Shown one piece after another: positions 21,186-33,863 of a stretch of DNA of 64,000 nucleotides (position 1 is its first letter; each line of letters starts with the position of its first letter). The DNA lies in NCBI RefSeq assembly GCF_051014685.1, contig NC_135058.1, positions 17,362,811 through 17,426,810 on the forward strand, read 5' to 3'. The position numbers were made by a program, and so were the translations under genes. The notes beneath the pieces were generated by a model. It made no database searches. It worked only from the letters and a program-made list of their open reading frames with translations, and was not told the origin of the DNA. The DNA is from Ptiloglossa arizonensis. Taxonomy: Eukaryota; Arthropoda; Insecta; Hymenoptera; Colletidae.

Positions 21186-21692
21186 TACCCGTAACGAGCA
21201 AAACGAATCGAAGCCGAAACAAACGGGAAGGAAATTGAAGGAGGAAACGGGCCGAGGAAGAACCAACGAGGCGAACGAAAACCGGGAACAAAACCCGCGA
21301 ATCTTACCAGAGGTACGCGGAGCAACGTTTCTCGTATTTTCGCGCCTCGATCGGGTTACTCCGAAAGCGATCGATCTCGAAACGAGCTGCGCGACAATGG
21401 ATCGAAGAGACGGCTTTCCGGTTCTTCTGGGATGAAATCGAGAAACCAGTTTACGGACGCGCAAAGTTTACGGACGTGGCCGGATCACCGGCGGAACGAA
21501 ATTGTTAAATAAAATTCCGGTGTTTCGTCGTACACCCCGCGTGGACGGAGCGGCGCCGGTGGAGCCGCGAGAACCGAAAGGAGACAGATGCCTCGGAGCG
21601 AGGACGAAAGACGCGGGAGCGGGCAAGGTAGATCGAACGAGAGGAACGCGGAGAAACGAACGAGAGACACCGACCGAGCGGAGAGGGAACGG

Positions 21693-21756
21693 GACTGGAA
21701 GAGAGACTGGAAGAGAGACTGGAAGAGAGACGGAAAGAGAGACGGAAAGAGAGAGG
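21693..21756. repeat. 12-bp tandem repeat GACTGGAAGAGA
   Basis: About three GACTGGAAGAGA copies pass into a related GACGGAAAGA variant. Confidence 0.85.
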
Positions 21757-21935
21757 GAGAGCGGCCGGACGGAAAACGGGTCCACGACTCGCCGGAGGAA
21801 CTAGTCTTACCTAGTAGATTGCCCTGTCTCGGTTCTCGGTTCTCGGTCCGTTCTTTCGCGGCCGACCGAGGTAGGAGGGAACCACCGAGTTCTCCGTTCG
21901 TCGTAACCGAGCCAGAGGAGGCGGAAAAGAGAGGC

Positions 21936-21970
21936 GAGATCGCGAGATCGCGAGATCGCGCGATCGCGAG
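21936..21970. repeat. 8-bp tandem repeat GAGATCGC
   Basis: Nearly four copies are present, with GCGATCGC variants at the end. Confidence 0.85.
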
Positions 21971-22240
21971 CGCGCGGCAGAGAACACACGTAATCCGTGT
22001 ATCGTACGAACGGTACCATACGCGTTCATCGGGACGGGGGGAGGGCGAGCGCGCAGGGCCAGCCGACCGAGAGGGAACAAGACGGAGGAACGACGTCGGA
22101 ACAGGGACACGGAGAGGAGGATCGCGTGTACGTAGACCATCGGAAGAGTGTACCGGACCGCTAGTGTTGTGACGGCGACCGTGCCCACGACTTCTCTGCC
22201 AGCCCGGCATCCGTGTTCCGTCATTTCTGTTCCCCTCTCC

Positions 22241-22241
<1 letters not shown>

Positions 22242-22286
<45 letters not shown>
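22242..22286. repeat. (TC)n microsatellite, spacer between divergent genes
   Basis: About 22 TC units run unbroken. With the tract at 22485-22541 it forms a CT-rich zone; its minus strand is (GA)n, the binding sequence of insect GAGA-type factors. Confidence 0.95.
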
Positions 22287-22289
<3 letters not shown>

Positions 22290-22478
22290 TCCCGCAGGCG
22301 CGCACGCTGCCGCGTACGCTCTTTATCCTTCTCTTTTGGTCTCTATCGATCTCCGTCGCTCCGTTTTCGTACCCGTCTCTCCCTCGCTCTTCGCCAAGAA
22401 TATCTTCCCCTTTCTTTTTCTCACCCTATTTTCTCCCAGTTCCCTCTCGTTTTCTCTCTTCTCTCGACGATTCACCGT

Positions 22479-22484
<6 letters not shown>

Positions 22485-22541
<57 letters not shown>
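22485..22541. repeat. (TC)n microsatellite, second tract
   Basis: About 28 TC units run unbroken, 200 bp downstream of the first tract. Confidence 0.95.
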
Positions 22542-22547
<6 letters not shown>

Positions 22548-23098
22548 CTCCCTCCCGTACCGCTCGGTGGTCCCACGCACTCCCCCTACTCGCGCAACGG
22601 GCCCTCCCCCACGGGTCCGTTCTTCCGAGGCGCGGGCGCTAGCGCGAGTGCGAGCGCGTTTTCACGATCCGCGTCGGAACTTCCGGCGAAAAGTGAACTG
22701 TTAGGCGATGAACCGGCGAACCCGATGAACCGCAGCGCGCGAACGCTCGTCCGAGAGACGAGGGAGGCAGACCATCTCGCGCGGCAGTGAGCTACATCCA
22801 CGGAATCGTTTGTGCGGAGAAGGTGCGCGCAGGTGTTTCGGGTTAGTGCACCGCCGGTCACCACGTGCCGAACAGGACGCGACGATCGACGGGTACGTAC
22901 CAATTGGCCGCGCGAAACCAATTCGACGATCGCGCTTCGCGGATATCCACCGACGACCGATCGAGCCGATTCCGCTCGATAAAAGAAATCGAAAGTTTCG
23001 AGTCAACGAACGGTACGTCGCGTACCTCGCGTACCTCGCAACGGTGTGCGAGCCTCGATATTACAAAACTCGAATCGGACCGTTCGAAACCGTCGTTC

Positions 23099-23130
23099 GA
23101 CCGACCGACCGACCGACCGACCGACCGACC
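23099..23130. repeat. (GACC)n microsatellite
   Basis: Eight tandem GACC units are present. Confidence 0.93.
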
Positions 23131-25533
23131 CAGACGGAGAGAGAATCAAGGCCGTGCTTCGATTCAAACTTTGAACCGACAACGATGCAAAAATTGATCG
23201 ACGATCTAGAAACGAACCGACGGAATGCCGCTTGTGCGCCGATCCTTCGCCTTCTCGGGAGAGAGAAAATTTACGGGCACGATCGAAATTCGAAAGATCG
23301 AGTCGAAAATGAAATATTCGATCGACTCGACGCGATCGTATTTGCGCTCGGAGAATACATCTATCCTATCCAAATGAAACGTACGAAATTTCGACGATCG
23401 AGATCGATTCTACCACTCCGCGAGTAATCTTCGTCCGGTTTTTTCGACCAACCGCGAACCATCCTGTATCGTTGACGCGTCGAAGACGTCCACTCGTCGA
23501 GTCGGCCAAAGTCGAGTAGTTTGGCAACCGTTCGCTGTATAGTATACCCGCCAAACTCCGCGATAAGAAAACTTTCCGCGGGCCCGAGACGTCGACGAAA
23601 CGGTTTCCTCGACGGGCATTCGGATCTCTCGCGAGTGAAAAAAAGAAAAGAACGCTTCCATCGGTAACGCGTTCGAATCGAGAACTTTTTCTTCGACGAT
23701 TCACGGCTCGCTTTCTCGCGTCTATAAAAATCGATCGAGCGTCGTTTTATCGTCGTCGCGCGAGACGTCTCGAAACGGTTACAGTTATTTTCGACGACGG
23801 CGACGACTTTCGAACAACGAAGCCTCGACGTAATCGCGTCGGATTCGAATAAATCCGCGCGATCGTCCGTATTGTCCGTTAAATAACGCGCGATCAGAAT
23901 TGCGATTGCGCGGTCGAACGACGGTACTTGGATAAACTACATCGCCGTTTAGATTTTGCGAAAACCGAGGGCACGCAACGATCGAGCGAATATACCGACG
24001 GAAGAGCAAACGAACCGGTCGAACGATATCGAATTTGCGCGACAAAGTTTAGTCTCGGTAGGTGAAACGTTTTCAGCGTGGTTCGGAAAACGCGTCGAAA
24101 ACGGTAAATTTTTCTTTTCGTCTACCGCTTCGTATCGGTTAAATCTTTTCGATTGGAACGTCTTGGTCTCGTTGGTCCATCACCGATTGGAACGTTACGT
24201 CGACGAGCACCGAACGAGATACGATTCAAACGTATCGTTCGGGTTTGCAACCTAGACGTCTCGTTGCACCGCCGCGGCGTAACGAAAAATTGAAAAATTG
24301 TTTCGCTCGTTCGACGATTGAGGTGATAATTGGCTCGCGGGTGTTTTTGGGTCCGCGGTCCGTCTCTCGTACGCTTCGTTTCCACGCGCACGGGCGAAAG
24401 AGCTCTTCGATCGTTGCAAGATCCGATCTACGATCGCGAGAAATATGGCCACCGATTCGAAAGGTCTTCGGACACGTCTCTCCGTAGAGCAGGGAACGAA
24501 TCGCGTTTCGACGGTTCCGGTTCGATTTTCCTTGGACGCCGCGGCGCACCGTCGGTGTGCGCAAAACGGTCTCGAAGCTGTCGCGATTTCTTCCGAAAAC
24601 GATGAAAACGTTCCCCTCGTGCGATCGAAACGAACATTCGTCGTAATAACGACGCCGCGACCGTAAGTTCCGTAAGTGTATCGAGCGCGAATTAACTCTC
24701 GGCACGGACATTCCATTAACGATGCCTTAAACGAAGTCTCGAACGCTCGTTTATTTACGGTACGTGCCAGTACGTCGAACGCGAAACGCTCGTAGAAGAC
24801 ACTAGACCTTTGTCCGCGAACGACGACACGGTGATTCTATCTTTGCTCGTAAACTTGTTCGACGTTGTACGTAGACACGCGCGGTACTGCCGCTTTTCGC
24901 CCAACGTTCCCGGAAACGCTAAAATTTATCCACCGATGGGCACAAATACACCGCGACCCGAAACAATATCGCGGCTAACTCGAAACCTACCCATCTATCG
25001 TCTCGTTCGACTTTCCATTCGCGCGCCGAATTTTTCCATCCGTGTCGTTGATTTTACTTACGGTTTCCATCTCAACGTTCTACGCTTCGCTCCGTTTTCC
25101 TGGACGCGAATACAATCGGCCGAGTGTTCGCGATCCAAGCTCGAGAATTCGTACTCGTCGACGTACGCAAAATTTATTTCGAATTACCGTCGACGAGGGA
25201 GATTTCTCTTTCTCCCCGCGATGCGTACGCGAGCCAAGAGGAACTCGTCCGTGATCGGACCGCGATCGTATTTCTCGCCCCGTAACGTCCGTTCTTGTCC
25301 TTCGAAAATCTCCTTGTTCTTCGAATTCGTTATAGATCGCGCGATCTCGAATTCCTTTAATCGTTTCGATTCGCGTCCCTCGACGATCCCGCTTCGATAT
25401 CTACCTTTCTCGATTCGTATTACGCATCGAACATCGTGCGTTGTTCGAACCTCGCAACGGGTCGCCGCTCGTTCGATAAATCGTAACAACGAAACGCCGA
25501 GTCTCGATCCTCGATCCTCGATCGCTACTCCTG

Positions 25534-25571
25534 CGGCTCAACCCGCAGCTCGACCCGCAGCTCGACCCGCG
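25534..25571. repeat. 12-bp tandem repeat CCCGCAGCTCGA
   Basis: About three copies run in tandem. Confidence 0.85.
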
Positions 25572-27859
25572 GTGGCAGGTGCGTCCGTTGCGCGCACTTC
25601 GAACAAGGAAACTTTACGCTTCGTCCTCTCGGCTTACTTAAATAATTAGCTTCGAAAATCGATTCGTACGCGTGCAATTGTTCGATGAAATTGGCAAATA
25701 AGGCGTACTACCGACCGAGCGGTCGGTCGAAACTTTTCAGAGAAAGATCGGAAAGCACTCGTTACGAACGTCGAGTGAGCACTCGCTGTCGCTTTACGCG
25801 CGCTCGAAATTTCGATCGGTGTCTCGAAACGAAACGAACAAATACTCCGAAGGATATCTTCGGAGGGACACCGTTCGCGTCGGGAATATTCTTCGAAGCC
25901 GTAACGCGAGGACGGACCGATTCGTCGCGACGGAGAAGACCACGGATAGAGTCGTTGGACGTGTTTTTGACGAACACCGGGTGCGTAATCCGAGGAAACG
26001 ATACGACGCGCCCGCCCAACGATCCTCCTTCGAGCTCGCTTCCCCTTTAACCTCGTACATACGTACGTATTTCTTTTTCGAATACCTCGATTTTTTTGGT
26101 CGACCGCGTACCGCGAACAACTCGGGAACGTACTCGTCGCGAGAGAGACGCCCCTTTCGAATTTCTTTCGCGCGCGAGACGTATCCACGCTTTATCGTAG
26201 GAAACGACGAAACGATCCACGAACTTCGGCCGGACTCGAAACGCGGAAAATTCTGCGCGCGCGAGAACGTAACTTTCCTTCGAAATATGTCGTTTTTTCG
26301 CGTGGTCGCGTTGTCGCGCGATCATCGATCGTTGAATCCTCACGATCGTACGCATCGTACTCGAAGAGGCTGCGAACCCGTACCACGGTCCCACGGAGCT
26401 CGCGCTTCTTTTTAGCAAATAATCGTTAACGCGCAACCCAAGTTCGAATCGAAGAATCGTAAATTTATACGAACGAACCGTTATCTCGACGATAAATACG
26501 TTCGTTTGGTCGCGGAATCAAAACCGAAGATACGGGTAACGGAAGAAGATCTTAACGCCGGAAATCGTAAAACGTTTATCCGTTCCTTTAAATTATCGGC
26601 GGAAAAATCGTAATTACGCGTACGCACAGGCTGCTCTTGTTCGGAAGCGAACAGACTCGAACCCTTTCCCGCCTCGAGTAACGGGAAGAATCGTTGCGCG
26701 TCCGAAACGGAGATACAAACTTTCGGCATAAAAGTATCGCGCAGGTACCCTACGAAATAAATATGGAGCACGATCTTACGAAAACCGTGAAGAGCAAATA
26801 CAACAGCGTCCTTGAACGGAAAACGTCGACGCGCGTCGACGCGACGCGACGCAGAAAAATGTTGTTTCGCGACTTAACGAGGAATCGGCCGACAGTTAAC
26901 CGAGGGAAAAGTACTCGGGAACGGCAAGGGTATCGCTCGAGGGACCAGTCGCGTGCGTCTCGAGTAGATCGCGAGATTCGTTGCGAACCGCTGTACGCCT
27001 CGTCGCCTCGTCGCCTCGTCGACTCGGACACGAGCAAACGATAGACGCCGCTGCGTAGTCGCTACGGTGGTCGAATATTTGCCAAATTGTTAGCGCTTTT
27101 GTTCTCGGAGTTCGTCACTCGGTCGAATTCTACCGCAAAATTCGAAAAGTTTCTCCGGTAACCGAGAAAACAGCATTTTCGCGAGCAACGCTTTTCCCTA
27201 TTGTTCGAAACGTGTCCAGCGGCGCACCGAGCACATCGAACCAACGAGAACGATCGCTCGGAAATGAAAAATCTCGATAGAGAAACGCACGTTTCAACGA
27301 GTTCGTTTAAAATTCACCGCGCGTTAATGCACAAAAGAAGTATGCCATTAAATCGATTAATTATGCGCGCACGCGCGCGGGCTTCGAACGCGCATAAATA
27401 CGCAGTAACATTTCGAACGAGCAAACAACGCGCAAATTCGTTTCGTTCGCGTTAACGCGTTTACCACTCGGAACAATTGTCCACGTACGCGGGATAATCG
27501 TCGCGTAAATTATACGCGGGAAATTTACGCGACGTATCTCAACGGACGATCGAGCGAAATACGCGCGGGGGCAAATTCGTCGAAACGACGTTTCCGTTTC
27601 AGAGTTTTTCGCCCCGAAATTAGCGCAATTACGATTACGAATCTGCGAATTGCTGTACGTAGCTCGCGTCGAGAAAAACTATGGATACGCGATCGCGCGT
27701 AAACCTTCGAGACGCCCTTCGAAGCGCGCCGCTTCCCCGAAGAAAAGAGGCGTCGCGACATTCCGTCGACGTCGGCGACTCGTCGCGATTAATTCGCGAT
27801 CGTAAATAACTTTTCCGTTCCACTTGGATCTTACGCTGGAGAAACAATGATCGGTGTCG

Positions 27860-27947
<88 letters not shown>

Positions 27948-27952
27948 AACGG
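27860..27952. repeat. CGGCAA / CGACAA hexanucleotide array
   Basis: About eight CGGCAA units pass into CGACAA units. Such a compound array suggests one G-to-A change that was then amplified. Confidence 0.92.
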
Positions 27953-28265
27953 CAGCGGCGCCTCGACCGCTACACGCGCTTCGCGACCGCATACCTCGCA
28001 TAAATCGCGCATGAATATTTAGCCGGCAACGCGGTCTCCTCCGTCCTCGGTGATCGAAACGAACTCTCAAAGTCTTATCGCGCACGGTTCTTCTTCCTTC
28101 GTCGTGCCGCGCCGCTATCGTCGAACGGTTCTCGTCCAAGCTTCCGTTCCGCGGACAAAAGATCGCGCGCGTCGAGAGCATCTTGTTTCGTCGACGCGAC
28201 GATTTTAAACGTCTCGATCGAATTTCAAAACTCGGACGTCGCCGGGCCCGCGAGTCTTTCGGTGT

Positions 28266-28295
28266 TCGTCGTCGTCGTCGTCGTCGTCGTCGTCG
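28266..28295. repeat. (GTC)n trinucleotide array
   Basis: Ten tandem GTC units are present. Confidence 0.93.
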
Positions 28296-29188
28296 GATTT
28301 ACACGAGTTTCGATAAATTCCCCCCTCGTCGCGACGTCCGAATCGCGCATCGCGCATCGCGCGTATATCCAGCCAACGGCGAGAAACCTTTTATCGTTGT
28401 TATTATTTATTTTAAAGAAAGAAGCAACGTTTTCTCGTTCCAGCGGCGTTAATTACGCGCCGAGCATCGAATAGACCCAAGCGAAGCGAAATCTTTGGCT
28501 GTTTCCAAAGGAGCCACCTCGGTCGGACATCTTCGTCGTAGCCGCGGAAACGAACGTCGCCGTTCTTACGGTCCCGGCGTCTCTTGGACGAGCTCGGTTT
28601 CCCCGTAAGCGCGTAATCCCTGATCCCCGTGCGGCTCGTAGAACGGTGAAAGCGTCGAGCTCGAGGAACGCTCGGGAAACGATCCCTGTTCGGTGCACCG
28701 TGTCGCACCGCCGCGAAAAACGATCGTACAGCTCCCGTTGCGCTCCGATCGACGCGTAATTTTCCACCTAGCGCGTTTCGCGCGGCCATAGATCGATATC
28801 GTTCGTTCCTTCGAAATTCTTCATCGAAAACCAAAGAAAAGAAAGAATACTTTCGAGGCGCACGATTTCCATAAAAATCGGTTCGCTCGACGCGCGTAAC
28901 TCGCTTGCGCAACGGCCGAGATAGCCGCGCCGTTTTCGTCTCGAACAACTCCGACGTTCTCGGTCTCGACAGCCTGTCAATTAACTGCTATTAACATTAG
29001 CGAATTAGTCGGAGGCGAGCGTCGATACGCATTCGTAGGAGTAAATCCCGTTCGAACGGGTTCGTTGGTTATTCCGCTTGTTCGCTTTCTCGTTCGAGTA
29101 CACGGATTTTCGCACGTGCTTACCCACGCGCTCCCACATTTACTCGAATGCATTTCCGGTGCCTCTCACTCGGCGAACCGTTTTCTCG

Positions 29189-29189
<1 letters not shown>

Positions 29190-29246
<57 letters not shown>

Positions 29247-29254
29247 ACCGTCGC
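29190..29254. repeat. (GTCGCC)n hexanucleotide array
   Basis: About ten copies run in tandem, preceded by GTC triplets. Confidence 0.92.
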
Positions 29255-29317
29255 GGTGGCATCCGCTCGCCGCGTGTACCTCTTTTTTCGGCGTCTCCGT
29301 CGTTGACCGTGATCCCA

Positions 29318-29321
<4 letters not shown>

Positions 29322-29349
<28 letters not shown>
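29322..29349. repeat. (GAC)n trinucleotide array
   Basis: Nine tandem GAC units lie about 70 bp after the GTCGCC array, with the complementary base pattern. Confidence 0.92.
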
Positions 29350-30769
29350 TCTTTGCCGAAGCAATTGCGTTTCGCGAAACGCGCCCGCTCCCCGACGATC
29401 GGCGTTCGCGGTTCCTTTCGTAAGTTTACCGTCGTCGGAGCGTCGAAAGGATCGCCGGTCGATCGAAGAAATTTCATAGGAGAAGATTCGTTCGAACGGC
29501 GGAACGTTTACGATATTCGAGGAAAAAGGATCGTTCGATCGCAAAGAGAGAATTTCTCGGCGTTCCGTGCTACGCGCTCCGCGCTCCGCGCTCGTGTCGT
29601 TAATCTCCGGCGACGTCCTCGTCTCGTTCGTGCGGCACATTGCACGCGCGACGTCTCAATCCGAGCGACAGGAGACGCTTTAAAACCGCGCCTCTCTTAT
29701 AAATATTCCGCAGTCGCGTCTCGAGTGGCCGCGTCCGATAGGAACGGGACGGTTTGTTCGTTGAACGCGTATTTGCGCGCTCGCGTCGAAACGTTGCGAG
29801 CCACCGAACGGGTTTCCGCGCGAGTTATCGTCGCGCGCTCCGAAAACCGGCAACGCGTACGCGACTCCGGTAATTTTTCATCGCGCCTCTTCGCGACGTT
29901 CTTCTTCGAACGGCGATTTTTCCGAAAAATCGATAAGAAAAAGAAATAGGCGGGCGTTCGAGGACAGACGGGACGACCGGCTCGGTTTCGCGAAGCGACC
30001 CTTCGGAGATACCGAATCCGGTTTACCTCGTTCCGCGTACGTCGAGTCGATTCGCCGATGTTTGACCTTTCGAGCCGTGGAATCCGTAAAATTACTCGTA
30101 CTCGGCGAGGAACCGCGAGAAACAATCGGCACGGTCCTCGAATCGCGATCGTCCCGATTACCGAGCGTTACACCCTCCATGATAATCTCGCGCAACGAGG
30201 TACGGTACGAGTTCCCTCGGAATATTTCGACAACGAAATTCGACTTCGACGCCTCGTTCGAACCGCGTATCGCGCCGATACTCTTGCCGGCAAAATGATC
30301 GTCGATTCAGCCTCGCGCAAACCCTTACGTGTACGTTCGCCGAACGTTCCTCGGTCCGATCGACAAAGTGCAATTTTCCGAGGCAACGTTTCGTACACGA
30401 TCCCCGGATTTGTCTATTTTTTAAACGGGTGAGAACCCTTTTGGACGCAAAATATTTACAAACGATCGAACTACGTTCGATTCGAGAGGGTGAAGTAATT
30501 GTTTCGCAAAGTCTTCGTACGAAGGTAAACAATTTAAACGGACTTTACGGAGCGAAAGAACGAAAGAACGAAAAAACTCGCGGGTCGTGTCGCGGACAAG
30601 TTGGAACGAGAGAAATCGGAAAAATGGCGAAAAGAAAAATTAATTAAACGGCATCGTCCAACTTGACTCCGATGCTCGAACTCCAGAGTACTCGAGTCTA
30701 ACTTTCTTACCATCGACGCGATCTACGATCGAAGCTGTCGGCGTTTGGAGAAGGGCCGTCGATTCGCGG

Positions 30770-30877
30770 AACGCACGAACGCACGAACGCACGAACGCAC
30801 GAACGCACGAACGCACGAACGCACGAACGCACGAACGCACGAACGCACGAACGCACGAACGCACGAACGCACGAACG
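30770..30877. repeat. 8-bp tandem repeat GCACGAAC, about 13 copies
   Basis: More than 100 bp of almost perfect 8-bp units form one of the longest arrays in the window. Confidence 0.97.
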
Positions 30878-31161
30878 TACGAGGATTCCTTATATTTTGT
30901 TGTTCCAGGGTGAACGAGCGACGGCTTAAAGGACGGGAGCCTGTCGACCGATCGAGCGTCGCGTACTTATCGCAAACTTCAGCTCCGATTCGACCGCAGC
31001 CATGCGCTATCCATTGATGCTTCGAGCGTTCATCGCCGTTGCGCACATCGTCCCCGAAGCCCGTCTCCATCGACCGAGCGTCCGGGGTGAGTTCGAAAAC
31101 CACACTCGACGATAAACAACCGACCGGCCGCGACGAGTCCTCGAAAGGACCTCTTCTTTGG

Positions 31162-31220
31162 TCGTTCGTTCGTTCGTTCGTTCGTTCGTTCGTTCGTTCG
31201 TTCGTTCGTTCGTTCGTTCG
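31162..31220. repeat. (GTTC)n array, about 14 copies
   Basis: Perfect tetranucleotide units lie about 290 bp from the GCACGAAC array. Their GTTC/GAAC pattern is partly complementary to that array. Confidence 0.95.
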
Positions 31221-32614
31221 GCGGTTCTCGGCTTCGCGAGCTCGTTTTCGCGTCCGAGATCGCACGGAGGAACGTTTCCGTTTTCGAGAGAGCCGAACGA
31301 TTCGACGATACGACGTCCCGTAGCGGCGAATCCGAGATCTTTTCGGGACGCTCGCACCGTAACCGAAAGGTCGATCGAAGGACCCGCATCCTCGAGACAC
31401 GCGTTTCGGCTTCGAGTGGTCGTTTTTCTCTCGCCGCGAAAGAAGAATACTCGTTCTTCACGGTGCCTTTTCAATGCAGATAACTCGGCGAGCCAGGACG
31501 GGACCGAGCGGACGAACCGCTCGTAAATATTTATTCGTTTCGCAGGCGCGGAGACAACGACGAGCTAGCCGGCTTTCGAAATTAGCCCGTCGTTGGTGAG
31601 CAACGATCGCGATCGAGAAAGAGAAAATTACAGCGACGTTGTTGCCTCGATTTCTGATTCGCGACGCGCGAGACGAAACCGAGGATCGTCCAACCTCCTC
31701 GCGGGACGCGACGATGTTCCGTTCGCGTTTAACGTCGACGGAACGATTCCCGCGATTTTCGGCTCCTTATCGGAGAAGAGAACCCAGCGTTCCTGGGACG
31801 GCGCCGAACGTCCGCAAAACTAAATAAAAAGGAACGCTCGCGGCTCGTCCGTGACACCGGCCGCCCATTCATGGTTCGAACCCGTTGAAAAGTCGCTCTC
31901 TCGTTCGCGGCGTGGGTGCGCGCGTAGTTCTCGGTGTACGCGCAGCGACGGAAACGACTCGAAACGAAACTCGTTTCTCGCGTCGCGCCGCGCCGCGCCG
32001 CGCGAGATAAACTTGTCTCGAGATCCGTTCGCCCGTAAAAATTCGTCGCGCTCGTCTCCTCGTCAAAGTCGCTTCCCGACCGATCGTCGAGTAGCTTTTC
32101 GAACGAACGACTTTTTCGAGTACTACTCTCCGAAAAAGTTACCAATTACACGGAACCACGGGCCGACCTTTGCCAACGAGGATCGAAGATTTCCAACGAT
32201 CCGGTTCTTTCGCGCGAATCCTCGAAACGTTCGCGTTTACGTATCGAACGGAGCTCGCGCGTTCCCTCGAAAAGGAAACAATGTTTTCGATAACTCGTCG
32301 CGGCTTCCCCGTTCGACGATCGAGGGCTGAAAAATGCTGGCCGAGTTACGGTCCTCGAACTCGACGAGAGTTCGTAGAACGAAAGCGGTAGCTTCTCTAC
32401 CGCTGATAAGTACTGTATTCGTTGGAAGGAATGGTCTCGCGAATCGATTCGAAGAGGGAAAAGCACGGGAAGTTGTCGCGAAACGGAGACGCGCACCTGT
32501 GCCGGCAGGCGCGCGGGCGATCGCGTGGGCAGCGCCGTCGATAGACGCAACGCGCTCGCTTTTCGTCTTTCCTTGTCTCGATGCGAAACCGGCAGGAAAT
32601 AAAAGGTTCGCCGG

Positions 32615-32621
32615 GACGCGA

Positions 32622-32651
<30 letters not shown>
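32615..32651. repeat. (GACGC)n pentanucleotide array
   Basis: About seven perfect copies are present. The same unit occurs in the last intron of ADAMTS gene 1. Confidence 0.93.
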
Positions 32652-32652
<1 letters not shown>

Positions 32653-33511
32653 TAGGTCGCCGCGTGCAAATCTGAAAACGTTGAAACGCGACTGCCACCG
32701 ACGTAGCGTAGGCACTCGATGACGAAGCGTTGTCTTTATTTTCGTTGAAAAGTGTCGGCCGAACGCGTTCGGTCTTCTCCCGTTCTTCTCGCTTGGCGGC
32801 GAGCACGCATCCGGCGGTTAAAACGGAAACGCGTCGATCCCCCGAAACGGATCAAGGACCGTTCGACCGGCGTTCCGTGTTGTCGCTGCCGTTCACGTTG
32901 GCGTCGCGATCTCAGGATTTCGATTCCGTTTCGTATTCGCCCAAGGTAAACGTTAACGCGGATTTCGATTTCGCGGAAAACGTTCTTCTTCTCGTTTCGA
33001 CGACTTTCTTGCAACAAATTGGAGAAAAAGAGCAAAACCGAATTCGAAGCTAACCCCGAAACGGTGGTCGCTTTCGAAGGAAACGTCGATAACGTTCGAA
33101 ATTGGGAAAAACGCGTGCTTCGAGCGAACCGAGTATACGTCCCGTCGAGCCAATAGCGGTTCGAAACGAAGAAACCGATCGGTTCCGGCCGCGGTACGAA
33201 ACACTCGGATTTCGATCCAAGTATCGAAAACATCGAAGGCGGTATCGGGCCGGGTTCGAGAGCGATCGACTCGAAATTCGCATCGGTGTCGGAGGAAGAG
33301 CGAACGATTCGCACCTGCGGGGGCAGACAGGACTCGCGTGGGCCGAGACTCGCTCGATCGCCAATAACGAACGAAACCCACGCGAACGAGACTCGATCCT
33401 TTTCGAAAGATACCTCGCGGTCCTCACCCACGATCCTTGCCTCCCGCGCCCCACGGTCCCTTCTACTTTTCGATAGGGTTGCGCCGATCTCGTCGAGGCA
33501 AATATCCCCCG

Positions 33512-33566
33512 ATGCTACTTTTTCTCGTCTCGCTTCTCTTTCCTTCGATTCGTTCGACGTATCGCG
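33512..33566 (+). other. weak candidate signal-peptide exon for ADAMTS gene 2
   Basis: ATG opens MLLFLVSLLFPSIRSTYR, an excellent hydrophobic signal core. Ending at G/GTGTCG would give phase 1, which fits the phase-2-leading exon at 38238. The donor is poor and no conserved residues support the link, so this is a guess among at least two candidates. Confidence 0.22.
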
Positions 33567-33784
33567 GTGTCGCGTTCTCTCCGTCCGAAGAAAAACGTTT
33601 ACTCGGACGTGGAAGTCGTTTCGAGGTTTGAAACGCGCGACGACCGTCCGATCACGGCCATCGGTCGGAACACCGGATGGTTCGACTCGAGTCCCTTGGG
33701 GCGACATCGAGGGCGTCCTTCTTCGTCTTCGACATCCGCGTGCCGAACTCGCGCAACACTCGTCACGAAACAAGGATTCCTTTG

Positions 33785-33863
33785 TCGCGACGATGCTCGC
33801 GACGATGCTCGCGACGATGCTCGCGACGATGCTCGCGACGATGCTCGCGACTGTGCTCGCGAC
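33785..33863. repeat. 12-bp tandem repeat CGATGCTCGCGA, about 6 copies
   Basis: Each unit contains an ATG. On the plus strand in one frame it reads Met-Leu-Ala-Thr repeats, giving a hydrophobic stretch that could act as a signal sequence. Confidence 0.95.

Noticed and set aside
20460..21464. 334-codon minus-strand open frame
   Set aside because: It shows no recognisable motif, and other open frames overlap it on the opposite strand. The composition matches the surrounding non-coding DNA.
22810..23427. 205-codon plus-strand frame with a less biased C-terminal half
   Set aside because: It lacks a proper ATG near its start, contains a (GACC)n-coded stretch and resembles no family I know. It could be an exon, but nothing supports it.
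26425..26465. tRNA T-arm-like string near AAGTTCGAATCG
   Set aside because: TTCGAA occurs everywhere in this CpG-rich DNA, and no matching acceptor, D or anticodon arms were found around it.
30770..30877. CRISPR-like direct repeats
   Set aside because: The 8-bp units are contiguous without spacers. This is a microsatellite, and the genome is eukaryotic.
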